From assembly GCA_005884115.1 (NCBI GenBank), contig VAXW01000005.1, positions 1,054,001-1,118,000 on the forward strand: a stretch of DNA of 64,000 nt. The letters are read 5' to 3'. Source of the DNA: Actinomycetota bacterium. Lineage in GTDB: Bacteria; Actinomycetota; Thermoleophilia; Solirubrobacterales; Solirubrobacteraceae. A program made the position numbers and the translations under genes. The notes below the pieces were generated by a model that was not told the origin of the DNA, searched no databases, and saw nothing but the letters and a program-made list of their open reading frames with translations. Of this stretch, positions 25,956 through 33,727 are shown piece by piece. The number at the start of each line of letters is the position of its first letter. Position 1 is the stretch's first letter.

Positions 25956-26132
25956 TCAGTCGCCAGAGCCGCTCGCGCTGTCGACTGTCGCGCCCGCTAC
26001 GGGCGAGAAATCCTCGGGGGACTCGATCAGCTCGCAAAACGCCTGTACGACGAGCGGGTGAAACTGCGCTCCGGAGCAGCGCTGCAGCTCGGCGAGTGCC
26101 GGCGCTGGCGTGTATACGCCCGCCCCGTGGTC
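25956..26132 (-). pseudogene. C-terminal remnant of an HD-GYP domain protein
   Basis: Directly after the ogt stop codon, and in the same frame, 58 codons stay open to a stop at 25956. They read YTPAPALAELQRCSGAQFHP and then LVVQAFCELIESPEDFSP, the pattern of the C-terminal helices of HD-GYP cyclic-di-GMP phosphodiesterases (ALAEL.R..GTQFDP..V.AF...L). There is no start codon, HD or GYP motif, so it looks like a deletion relic rather than a gene. Confidence 0.6.
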
Positions 26133-26786
26133 CTAGCCTGGTCCCGCGCCGGGCGCCAGGGCGCCCTCGAGCTCGAGCAGCCAGCGCTTTCGCTCGATCC
26201 CCCCGCCGTAGCCACCTAGCGCGCCGCCGCTGCGCAGGACGCGGTGGCAGGGGACCACAATCGGGATCGGGTTCGAGCCAAGCGCGTTCCCGGCAGCGCG
26301 CGAGCCGCGCGGGCTGCCAGCCCGGCTGGCCACCTGTGCGTAGCTGAGCACGCCGCCGAAGGGGATGCGCGCCGTCGCGCGCAGCACGCGGCGAGCGAAG
26401 GGGCTGCTCAGCGTCCAGTCGAGCGGAAGGTCGAACGCTCGCCGCTGCCCCGCGAAGTACTCCTCGAGCTCCCGCCGGGCGGGCTCGAGCGAAGCGGTCG
26501 CCTCGACGATGCGGGGGGAGATGGTGCTGGCGAGGCGCTCGAGCACCGAGTCTGGATGCTCCTCGGGGAAGGCAAGGCGCACGAGGCCGCGCTTGGTGAC
26601 GGCCAGCAGCAGCGGGCCGAAGGGCGAGTCGACGGGCGCGTAGCTCACGTCGGCAAGGCCCTCCGCGGCCATGCGTGCGCTCACGCGCGCCGCCGCCGTG
26701 GCGGCCCTGGCGGCTGCGGCCGCGTCGTGCGTCCGAGCGCTCAGGATGTCCTCGATTTCCTCCACTGCGTTGCGATCGCCCATCAT
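26133..26786 (-). CDS. ogt: Methylated-DNA-protein-cysteine methyltransferase (Ogt type)
   Basis: Suicide repair enzyme that takes the alkyl group from O6-alkylguanine onto Cys180 in IVVPCHRVLRSGGALGGYGGG. The DNA-binding helix region is TPFGGVLSYAQVASRAGSPRGSRAAG-like (IPFGGVLSYAQ). The N-terminal 45 residues are an Ala-rich helical extension not needed for repair. Length 217. The ATG overlaps the stop of the ECF sigma gene (ATGA), so the two are translationally coupled. Confidence 0.92.
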   Translation of the reverse strand: MMGDRNAVEEIEDILSARTHDAAAAARAATAAARVSARMAAEGLADVSYAPVDSPFGPLLLAVTKRGLVRLAFPEEHPDSVLERLASTISPRIVEATASLEPARRELEEYFAGQRRAFDLPLDWTLSSPFARRVLRATARIPFGGVLSYAQVASRAGSPRGSRAAGNALGSNPIPIVVPCHRVLRSGGALGGYGGGIERKRWLLELEGALAPGAGPG

Positions 26787-27271
26787 GCGATCACCACCTT
26801 TCTCAACTTGGCAAGCCCCTCATGCAGCGAGCGGCGAGCCGCCTCCTCCGAACAGCCAATTGCCTGCGCGATCTCGCGGTGCTTCATGTCGGCGAGGTAG
26901 CGCAGCACGACCGCCGAGCGCTGGCGCGCCGGCAGCTCTCCAACCGCCTCCCACAGCCTCTCGTCTCGCGCGGGCGGCGTGCGCTCCTCACTGGAGGAGC
27001 GCCCGTCGAGGCTCGCGGGATCAGCAACCGGAAGCGCCCGCCGGACGCGAGCGCGGTGGGCGTCGAGCGCCTTGCGGTGCGCGATCGTGAGAACCCACGC
27101 GCGCAAGTTCGAATCCGGGCGCAGGCGCGGATATGCGCGCATCGCTGCGATGAACGTCTCCTGAAAGCAGTCATCGACCTCGCCGCTGTGCACCGACGCA
27201 CGCAACAAGCGCCAGACGTCGTCGCGATAGCTATCGAGAAAGCGCTGAAACGGTGGCAGTGAAGCGCCCAC
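26783..27271 (-). CDS. ECF-type RNA polymerase sigma factor
   Basis: 162 residues. Region 2 is FLDSYRDDVWRLLRASV through DDCFQETFIAAMRAYPRL and LRAWVLTIAHRKALD; region 4 is ELPARQRSAVVLRYLADMKHREIAQAIGCSEEAARRSLHEGLAKLRK, with a clear helix-turn-helix. No anti-sigma gene is adjacent; instead ogt overlaps its 3' end. This suggests a regulon tied to alkylation damage, which is inference. Confidence 0.9.
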   Translation of the reverse strand: MGASLPPFQRFLDSYRDDVWRLLRASVHSGEVDDCFQETFIAAMRAYPRLRPDSNLRAWVLTIAHRKALDAHRARVRRALPVADPASLDGRSSSEERTPPARDERLWEAVGELPARQRSAVVLRYLADMKHREIAQAIGCSEEAARRSLHEGLAKLRKVVIA

Positions 27272-27310
27272 AGGGATAGAACGAAGCAGGTCTCCAGAAC
27301 GTGAGATCGG

Positions 27311-29098
27311 CTAGCGCCCGCCCGCCGGAGCGTCCTCGTCGGCTCGCTCGCCGTAGTCGAAGAAGCCGCTGCCGCTCGCGCGCCCGAGCCGCCCCGCGCT
27401 CACCAGCCGTCGCAGCGCCGGCGCCGGCCGGTAGCGCTCCTCGCGGTACTCCGAGCACAGCGCATCGAGCAGCCGCAGCACGTAGTCGAGCCCGATCTCG
27501 TCGGCCCAGGCGAGCGGGCCGCGGGGATGGTTGAGCCCCAGCACCATGCCCGTGTCGATGTCCTGCGCGCTGCCCACGCCCTCCCCCAGTGCGAACGCGG
27601 CCTCGTTGATGAGCTGGCTGACGATGCGCCCGAGCACCAGGCCCGGGGCGTCGCCGACCCACGCCGTGTGCTTGCCCAGCGCGGCGAAGAAGCGCTCCGC
27701 GCGAGCCGCCGCGAGCGGCGAGGAGCTGTCGTTTCGCGTCAGCTCGACGAGCTGCGCCTGCTTCAGCGGCGCGAGCACGTGAAACCCGACCGCGCTCCCG
27801 CCGCGGTCGAGCGCGGCGAGCGAGCCGGCGCAGCACAGCAGCACGTGCGCGCCGCCCTGCGAGGCCGGCTGGCCACGGCGGTCGGGGCGCTCGGGCGCGC
27901 GGGCCGCGGGGCCGTCCAACGCGATCGGCTCGTATGCGCAGTCGACGATCAGCGCCGGCAACACGCCGCCGGTTGGGTCGTGCGGCGAGCGCACCTCGTA
28001 GCCGGCCTGCGAGGCGGCGTTGCGCAGTTCCTCCGCGAGCACGCCCTCGCCCGCGATCACCACCACGCCCTCGCCGCGCCCCGGCGGCGCCTGCTCGAGC
28101 GGGGCGGGATCCTTCGCCCGCCGCCGCGCAGGTGCGTCGCGCGAGGGCTCGCGATCGCTCTCATAGCTGTAATAGCCAGCGCCCGACTTGCGCCCCAAGA
28201 AGCCCGCCGCGACATAGCGCGCGGTGATCGGCGAGGGCCGCCAGCGCGGCTCGCCGAAGCTCTGCTCGAAGAAGCTGCGCGACACCTCCAGGCCGACGTC
28301 CAGGCCGACCAGGTCCATGAGCTCGAACGGGCCCATGGGGAAACGACCCTCCAGGCGGCAGATGCGGTCGATCGTCTCCACCTCCGCAAGCCGCTCCGCC
28401 AGCAGCCGCAGCGCCTCCAGGCCGAAGGGGCGGTTGCAGCGGTTGACGAGGAAGCCCGGCCCGTCGCTTGCGCGGATGACCGTCTTGCCCATCGCCTCGC
28501 CCGCCGCCTGCGCGACGGCGAGGGCGCGCTGCGAGGAGCGCTCGCCCGCGACGACCTCCAGCAGGCTCATGAGCGGAGCGGGGTTGAAGAAATGCATACC
28601 GACGACGCGATCGGGACGGCTGGCCGCCGCCGCGATCGCTGTGACGGGTAGCGATGAGGTGTTCGTCGCGAGCACGCACTCCCCTGGCACGATCTCCGAC
28701 AGCGCCGCGAACAGCTCGTGCTTGAGCTCCAGGCGCTCGGGAGCGGCCTCGATCACGAGTTCGCACGGTGCGAGCTCGGACAGCTCCGAGACCTCCTGCA
28801 GGCGCTCCGCAGCCGCCCGCGCCTGCTCGTCGGTGAGGCGGCCTTTCTCGGCTTCCTTGCGCAGGCCCTCGCGGGCGCGGGCGCCGCCGCGCTCGAGCGC
28901 CTGTGCGATCGGGTCGTGCAGCAGCGCTCGCGCCCCCGACCTGGCCGCGAGCTGCGCGATGCCCGAGCCCATCGTGCCGGCGCCGAGGACGCCGATCAGG
29001 GACGGTGCGCGACCCTCCTGGCCGGCCGTGCCGGCCGCTTCCCCTAGGCCGGCCGGGCCGGCCTCCTCCTCCGGCTTCGCGCGCTCGCTCTGCGACAT
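27311..29098 (-). CDS. 3-Hydroxyacyl-CoA dehydrogenase, two-module form
   Basis: A beta-oxidation enzyme of 595 residues that oxidises 3-hydroxyacyl-CoA with NAD. Module 1 has the nucleotide site IGVLGAGTMGSGIAQLAARSG near residue 35, ATNTSSLPVTAIA, HFFNPAPLMSLLEVV (catalytic His) and GFLVNRCNRPF. Module 2 (about 340-590) repeats the order, with a degenerate nucleotide-binding part lacking GxGxxG, then GFHVLAPLKQAQLVELT, DAPGLVLGRIVSQLINEAAF and GLNHPRGPLAW. This is the PaaH/PaaC-like layout. A Glu/Gly-rich leader of about 30 residues precedes it. Next to an acyl-CoA dehydrogenase, 22 bases apart. Confidence 0.9.
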   Translation of the reverse strand: MSQSERAKPEEEAGPAGLGEAAGTAGQEGRAPSLIGVLGAGTMGSGIAQLAARSGARALLHDPIAQALERGGARAREGLRKEAEKGRLTDEQARAAAERLQEVSELSELAPCELVIEAAPERLELKHELFAALSEIVPGECVLATNTSSLPVTAIAAAASRPDRVVGMHFFNPAPLMSLLEVVAGERSSQRALAVAQAAGEAMGKTVIRASDGPGFLVNRCNRPFGLEALRLLAERLAEVETIDRICRLEGRFPMGPFELMDLVGLDVGLEVSRSFFEQSFGEPRWRPSPITARYVAAGFLGRKSGAGYYSYESDREPSRDAPARRRAKDPAPLEQAPPGRGEGVVVIAGEGVLAEELRNAASQAGYEVRSPHDPTGGVLPALIVDCAYEPIALDGPAARAPERPDRRGQPASQGGAHVLLCCAGSLAALDRGGSAVGFHVLAPLKQAQLVELTRNDSSSPLAAARAERFFAALGKHTAWVGDAPGLVLGRIVSQLINEAAFALGEGVGSAQDIDTGMVLGLNHPRGPLAWADEIGLDYVLRLLDALCSEYREERYRPAPALRRLVSAGRLGRASGSGFFDYGERADEDAPAGGR

Positions 29099-29120
29099 GG
29101 CAGCGTCGCCGCGACTCGCC

Positions 29121-30281
29121 TCAGGCTGGCACGAGCGCGTTGATGCCCGTCATCGCGCGGCCGATGATCAGTTTCTGGATCTGCGAGGTGCCCTCGTACA
29201 GGGTCGTCACGCGCACGTCGCGGAAGTAGCGCTCGACGGGGTGATCATCGACGTAGCCCGCTCCGCCGTGCACCTGGATGGCGATGTTGGCGCACTCGAC
29301 CGCCGCCTCCGTCGCGTGCAGCTTCGCGATCGAGGTCTCGAGCGTGTTGGGCGCGCCCTTGTCCTTGAGCCAGCCCGCGCGCAACACCAGCATGCGCGAG
29401 GCCTCAGTCTTGAGCACCATGTCGGCGATCATGCCCTGGACGAGCTGAAAGCTCGCGATCGGGCGCCCGAACTGCTCGCGCTCCTTGGCGTAGCTGACCG
29501 ACTCCTCCACGCAGCCCTGGCAGATGCCGACGCATCCGGCGGCGACCGAGTAGCGGCCCGAGTCGAGCGCCGACATCGCGACCTTGAAGCCGTCGCCGAC
29601 GCTGCCGAGGACGGCGTCGTCCGAAACCTCGACGTCTTCGAGCGCGATCGACGCGGTGTCGGACGCGTGCAGGCCCATCTTGTGCTCGATCGGCTGAGGT
29701 TTGAAGCCCGGCTGGTCGGTGTCGACGAGGAAGCACGCCAGTCCTTTGTGCGCCAGCGCAGGATCCGTCTGCGCGAAGATCAGCGCGACGCGCGCATAGT
29801 CGCCCATCGAGATCCACATCTTCGCGCCGCTGATCAGCCAGCCGCTGTCCGTCTTGGTGGCGCGGGTGCGCTGGTTGGCGGCGTCGGAGCCCGTGTCCGG
29901 CTCGGTGAGCCCGAAGCAGCCCAGCCACTCGCCGGAGCACAGGCGCGGCAGGTAGTGGCGCTTCTGCTCCTCCGTACCCCACTTCAGGATCGCCGAGCAC
30001 ACCAGCGAGGTCTGCACCGAGATGACCGTGCGCACCGACGAGCAGCCGCGCCCGATCTCCTCGACTATCAGCCCGTAGGTGACGTAGTCGAGCCCCGCGC
30101 CGCCGTACTCGGCCGGCACGATCGCGCCCAGATATCCCTGGTCGGCGATCTTCTTCACCAGCTCCAGGTCGAAGTGGTGGTTGCGCGCGTTTTCGCGCGC
30201 TCGCTCGACGATCTCGCGGTCGGTGAACTCGCGCGCCGTGCGCTTGATCAGGCGCTGCTCGTCCGTCAGCTCGAAGTCCAT
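29121..30281 (-). CDS. Acyl-CoA dehydrogenase
   Basis: An FAD enzyme of 386 residues. FAD-binding segments are CFGLTEPDTGSDAANQ and WISMGDYARVALIFAQT; the catalytic base is the Glu in TLYEGTSQIQKLIIGRAM, where short-chain and related family members place it. QVHGGAGYVDDHPVERYFRDVR is the family tail. It makes the enoyl-CoA used by hydratase and dehydrogenase, and the 3-hydroxyacyl-CoA dehydrogenase gene follows at once on the same strand. Start chosen at MDFELTDEQR with a GGAG site just upstream. Confidence 0.94.
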   Translation of the reverse strand: MDFELTDEQRLIKRTAREFTDREIVERARENARNHHFDLELVKKIADQGYLGAIVPAEYGGAGLDYVTYGLIVEEIGRGCSSVRTVISVQTSLVCSAILKWGTEEQKRHYLPRLCSGEWLGCFGLTEPDTGSDAANQRTRATKTDSGWLISGAKMWISMGDYARVALIFAQTDPALAHKGLACFLVDTDQPGFKPQPIEHKMGLHASDTASIALEDVEVSDDAVLGSVGDGFKVAMSALDSGRYSVAAGCVGICQGCVEESVSYAKEREQFGRPIASFQLVQGMIADMVLKTEASRMLVLRAGWLKDKGAPNTLETSIAKLHATEAAVECANIAIQVHGGAGYVDDHPVERYFRDVRVTTLYEGTSQIQKLIIGRAMTGINALVPA

Positions 30282-30315
30282 CGTTCTCCTCTCGCCTTGA
30301 GGCCGGCGTGGCCTG

Positions 30316-31716
30316 TCAGGACATTAGCTTCGGCGTACTCCACGGCGCGCTCACCCGCTCCTCGATCAGCGCTGCGACCTCCGCGATCGGCACGCGCTCC
30401 TGCGCAAGCGTGTCGCGTTCGCGCACCGTCACCGTCTCATCATCCGTGCTCTGGTGGTCGATCGTGACGCAGAACGGCGTGCCGATCTCATCCTGGCGCC
30501 GGTAGCGCTTGCCGATCGAGCCGCCGTCGTCGTACTCAGCCTGCACGCGTTCGCGCACCTTCACATAGACCTCCCGGGCGAGCTCTGGCTGGCCTTCCCG
30601 CTTCAGCAGCGGCAGCACCGCGGCCTTCACCGGGGCAAGGCGGGGGTGCAGGCGTAGGAGCGTGCGAAGCTCGCCCGCGCCCTCCGCTGTCCCGCTCACC
30701 ACTTCCTCGTCATAGGCATCAACGAGGAACGCAAGCACCGCGCGGTCGACGCCGGCAGCAGGCTCGATGACATGCGGGACGTAGCGCTCGCCGCTCCCCT
30801 GGTCGAAGTACTCGAGCTTCTCGCCCGAGTACTCAGCGTGGCGGCTGAGATCGAAGTCGCCGCGGTTGGCGATCCCCTCGAGCTCCGACCAGCCGATGGG
30901 GAACAGGTACTCGACGTCGCTGGTCGCCGACGAGTAGTGGGAGAGCTCGTCCGGGTCGTGCGCGCGCAGGCGCAGGTGGTCGGGGCGGATGCCCAGCTCG
31001 ACGTACCAGCGCACGCGCTCTCCAAGCCAGTGCTCGAACCAGCGCTCGGCTTCGTGCGGAGGCACGAAGAACTCCATCTCCATCTGCTCGAACTCGCGCG
31101 TTCGGAAGATGAAGTTCCCCGGCGTGATCTCGTTGCGGAACGACTTGCCGATCTGAGCGATGCCAAAGGGCGGCTTCTGGCGCGAGAACTGCAGCACGTT
31201 CTTGAAGTTGATGAAGATGCCCTGCGCTGTCTCCGGGCGCAGGTAGGCGGTCGCGCCCGACTCCTTCACCGGCCCGATCGTGGTCTCGAACATGAGGTTG
31301 AAGTCGCGCGCCTCCGTCAGCGAGCACTCGTCGCTGTCGCCGGGGTGCAGCGACGGTTTGCGCCCGCATGGCACCTGCGCGAGATCGTCCGCGCGGAAGC
31401 GCTGCCCGCACGCGCGGCAGTCGACCAGCGGATCGGTGAAGCCGGCGAGGTGCCCCGAAGCCTCCCACACGCGAGGGTGCTGGAGGATCGCCGAGTCGAT
31501 CGCCACGATGTCATCGCGCTCCGAGAGCATCGCGCGCCACCACTCGCTCTTCACGTTCGCCTTCAGCAGCGCGCCATAGTGACCGAAGTCGTACGTCGAG
31601 CCGACGCCGCCGTAGATTTCCGAAGACGGGAACACGAAGCCGCGCCGCTTGCACAGCGCGACGATCTTGTCCATCGTCACCGCGTCCTGCGTCGTCGCGG
31701 GGCTTGGCTTGTTCAT
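30316..31716 (-). CDS. glyS: Glycyl-tRNA synthetase (dimeric, class II)
   Basis: Charges tRNA-Gly. The 466-residue alpha-2 type protein starts with the family's KIVALCKRRGFVFPSSEIYGGVGSTYDFGHYG. Class II motif 2 is FRNEITPGNFIFRTREFEQMEMEFF, and motif 3 ends in the anticodon-domain lead VEPAAGVDRAVLAFLVDAY. The C-terminal anticodon-binding domain (about 365-460) holds APVKAAVLPLL and DDGGSIGKRYRRQDEIGTPFCVTID. No T-box leader was found in the 385 bases upstream. Confidence 0.96.
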   Translation of the reverse strand: MNKPSPATTQDAVTMDKIVALCKRRGFVFPSSEIYGGVGSTYDFGHYGALLKANVKSEWWRAMLSERDDIVAIDSAILQHPRVWEASGHLAGFTDPLVDCRACGQRFRADDLAQVPCGRKPSLHPGDSDECSLTEARDFNLMFETTIGPVKESGATAYLRPETAQGIFINFKNVLQFSRQKPPFGIAQIGKSFRNEITPGNFIFRTREFEQMEMEFFVPPHEAERWFEHWLGERVRWYVELGIRPDHLRLRAHDPDELSHYSSATSDVEYLFPIGWSELEGIANRGDFDLSRHAEYSGEKLEYFDQGSGERYVPHVIEPAAGVDRAVLAFLVDAYDEEVVSGTAEGAGELRTLLRLHPRLAPVKAAVLPLLKREGQPELAREVYVKVRERVQAEYDDGGSIGKRYRRQDEIGTPFCVTIDHQSTDDETVTVRERDTLAQERVPIAEVAALIEERVSAPWSTPKLMS

Positions 31717-32102
31717 CGGGTCATCGCGGTGTTGGAGTGCGGTCAGATCGTTGCAGTGCGGTCGTGTCCGATCACATCAGCACGTGACCGGCACGAGAGT
31801 GGCACGCGGGCTCTCGGCGGCGATCATAGGCGAGGCGAGCGCGCCGATGGCTGCGCAGCCCGATCGGGCCAGCGTGCAGGGCTCCCGGTCTCCCTGGCGA
31901 CGAGCCCGTCCAGTCGCTCTCTGCTGTCAAACGGGGTGCTGCTCGTCCTTACCCGCGACTCGGCCAGTAGATACGTGCTCCTGATATTGCACTACCCGTG
32001 CACGAATGTCATCCAATCCTTCGCACTCGAGGGCGGGATCTCGATCCGGATTGCGCCCGCGATGCGACCGGGTGGTAACGCCCCGCGTGGAATCCTTTCG
32101 CC
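31717..32102. other. Intergenic region between glyS and a NAD-binding-like gene
   Basis: 386 bases between divergent genes. Neither strand shows a reading frame with coding character. No T-box motif, tRNA or repeat was found. The half near 31990-32060 is less GC-rich and could hold promoters for either gene, but no clear -35/-10 pair is defended. Confidence 0.5.
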
Positions 32103-32597
32103 GTGGCACGCATCCTGATCGTCGGCGGCGGCTGCCCGGGCCGCAGCCTTGCCGCGGAGCTCGTGCAGGCGGGGCACGCCGTGCGCATCAGCACCCGCAG
32201 CGAGCGCGGCCGCGAGGCGATCGAGCGGGCCGGCGCCGAGTGCTGGATCGGCGCGCCGTCGCGCCTCGCGACGCTGCGCGGCGCGCTCGAGGGCGTCACG
32301 GTCGCCTGCTGGTTGCTCGGCAGGGCGCGTGGCGAGCTGGGGCAGCTTCGCGAGCTGCACGCGGCGCGTCTCGAAGCGTTCATGCGCCTGGTCATCGACA
32401 CGACGGTGCGCGGCGTTGTCTATGAGGCTCGCTCTGCGACCATGGCGCCGGAGATACTTGCCGCCGGCGAGCAGATCGTGCGGGCGGCCGCCGAGCTCAA
32501 CTCGATCCCCGCGGCGGTCGTCATGGCCGATCCCGCCGACGACGGCGCCTGGCTGGGCGACGCACGCCGCGCGATCGCCTCGCTGCTCGGCAGCTGA
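32103..32597 (+). CDS. NAD(P)-binding Rossmann-like protein
   Basis: 164 residues beginning ARILIVGGGCPGRSLAAELVQAGHAVRI: a beta-alpha-beta with GGGxxGR, the nucleotide-binding turn of epimerase-type short proteins, followed by AGAECWIGAPSRLATLRGALEGVTVACWLLG. The domain lacks the SxxYxxxK catalytic set of full-length epimerases/reductases and is about half their length. Function unknown; a small NAD(P)-binding protein is the safe call. GTG start. Confidence 0.65.
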   Translation: MARILIVGGGCPGRSLAAELVQAGHAVRISTRSERGREAIERAGAECWIGAPSRLATLRGALEGVTVACWLLGRARGELGQLRELHAARLEAFMRLVIDTTVRGVVYEARSATMAPEILAAGEQIVRAAAELNSIPAAVVMADPADDGAWLGDARRAIASLLGS

Positions 32598-32660
32598 CCG
32601 GGGCCGCGCGCCACGCGCGGAAGGGATGCGCCGCGTCGCCGGCGGCCGCAGGCGGCTGCG

Positions 32661-33188
32661 TCACGCCAAGAAGCCGTCGATGCGCTGCAGCAGCTCATCG
32701 AGGATCCGGGCCGTCGCGCCCCAGATGAGATGCTCGCCGAGCACATAGGCGTCGGTTTCGAAGGTGAAGCCGCGACGCGTCATCTGCGTGCGCGTCCTAG
32801 CGCCCGCGAGCTCTGCCAGCGGCAGCTCCAGCACGGCCGCGACCTCGCGTGGCGAGGTCTGCCATCGGGGTTCGGTTCTGAGCAAGCCTACGAATGGGTG
32901 GATCAGGTAGTTGGTCACGAAGGTCGACGTCGCGGGCAGCTCGCCCAGCACGGTGACCGCGGCGCGTGGCAACCCGATCTCCTCCTCGGCCTCGCGTAGC
33001 GCCGTCTCGCGCAGGTCGGCGTCGCCCGGGTCCTGCCGGCCGCCAGGAAACGAGATCTCGCCGGCGTGTCGGCGCAGGTCCGATCGGCGACGCGTGAGGA
33101 CCACGTGAGGCCTCTCGGCGGCAGCGTGCAGCAGCAAGGGGACGAGCACCGCGGCCTGCACCGGCCCGCTCGCCGCGGTCGCCGCCAC
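32661..33188 (-). CDS. Nudix hydrolase, CoA pyrophosphatase-like
   Basis: A 175-residue protein with the NudL-family motif VVLTRRRSDLRRHAGEISFPGGRQD running straight into the Nudix box, RETALREAEEEIGLP. It probably cuts CoA or its derivatives to phosphopantetheine and 3',5'-ADP. The C-terminal half has the usual TNYLIHPFVGLL and GEHLIWGATARILDELL segments. The start is GTG at 33188; no better start codon lies upstream in frame. Confidence 0.87.
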   Translation of the reverse strand: MAATAASGPVQAAVLVPLLLHAAAERPHVVLTRRRSDLRRHAGEISFPGGRQDPGDADLRETALREAEEEIGLPRAAVTVLGELPATSTFVTNYLIHPFVGLLRTEPRWQTSPREVAAVLELPLAELAGARTRTQMTRRGFTFETDAYVLGEHLIWGATARILDELLQRIDGFLA

Positions 33189-33242
33189 CGCCTGGGGGTC
33201 GATGGCGGGCTCTTTCGGCAGCGTTGTTCGGCGGTTCGTCGC

Positions 33243-33677
33243 TCAGGCGGCCATGTGAACGCGCTCGACGCGTTCCTGGAACATGACCTCGCCGTCGAGC
33301 GTGCGGTGCACTGGGCACTTGGCCGCGATCACACGCAGGCGCTCAGCCTGCTCCTCGGGGACATCGTCGGGAAGGCGGATGATGAGCTCGAACTTCGTCG
33401 GACAGCCCCGTTCTGCCGGGGTGAACTCGACGGCGACCTCGACGTGACCGATGTCCCATCCCTTGCGAGCGGCGTACATCTCCATCGTGATCGCCGTACA
33501 CGACGCGAGGCTCACCGCGAGCAGCTCCTGCGGGTCCGGACCGGTGTCTTCGCCGCCCTGGTCGAGCGTCTCATCGACCGTCAGCTGGTGCTCGCGTACG
33601 TGAACCGAGTGACGAAACGTGGTGCCGTCGCGACGCGCCGTGGCTTTCATCCGTGTCAGCCGATCCGAATCAGTCAT
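33243..33677 (-). CDS. OsmC/Ohr family protein
   Basis: 144 residues. The two redox cysteines are in ELLAVSLASCTAITMEMYAARKGWD and VIAAKCPVHRTL, giving the peroxidatic and resolving positions of thiol-dependent organic hydroperoxide reductases. HxxxxDETLDQGGEDTGPDPQELL is the typical substrate loop. It sits between a Nudix hydrolase and a DUF1015 gene on the same strand, a loose stress-type cluster. Confidence 0.92.
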   Translation of the reverse strand: MTDSDRLTRMKATARRDGTTFRHSVHVREHQLTVDETLDQGGEDTGPDPQELLAVSLASCTAITMEMYAARKGWDIGHVEVAVEFTPAERGCPTKFELIIRLPDDVPEEQAERLRVIAAKCPVHRTLDGEVMFQERVERVHMAA

Positions 33678-33727
33678 CTCACTCCTTTCTACACCCCGCC
33701 TCGGATGTTAGTGCGTGGAGCGTTCTC

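Noticed and set aside
31717..32102. A T-box leader for glyS.
   Set aside because: No T-box sequence, specifier-type stem or terminator was recognised in the region.
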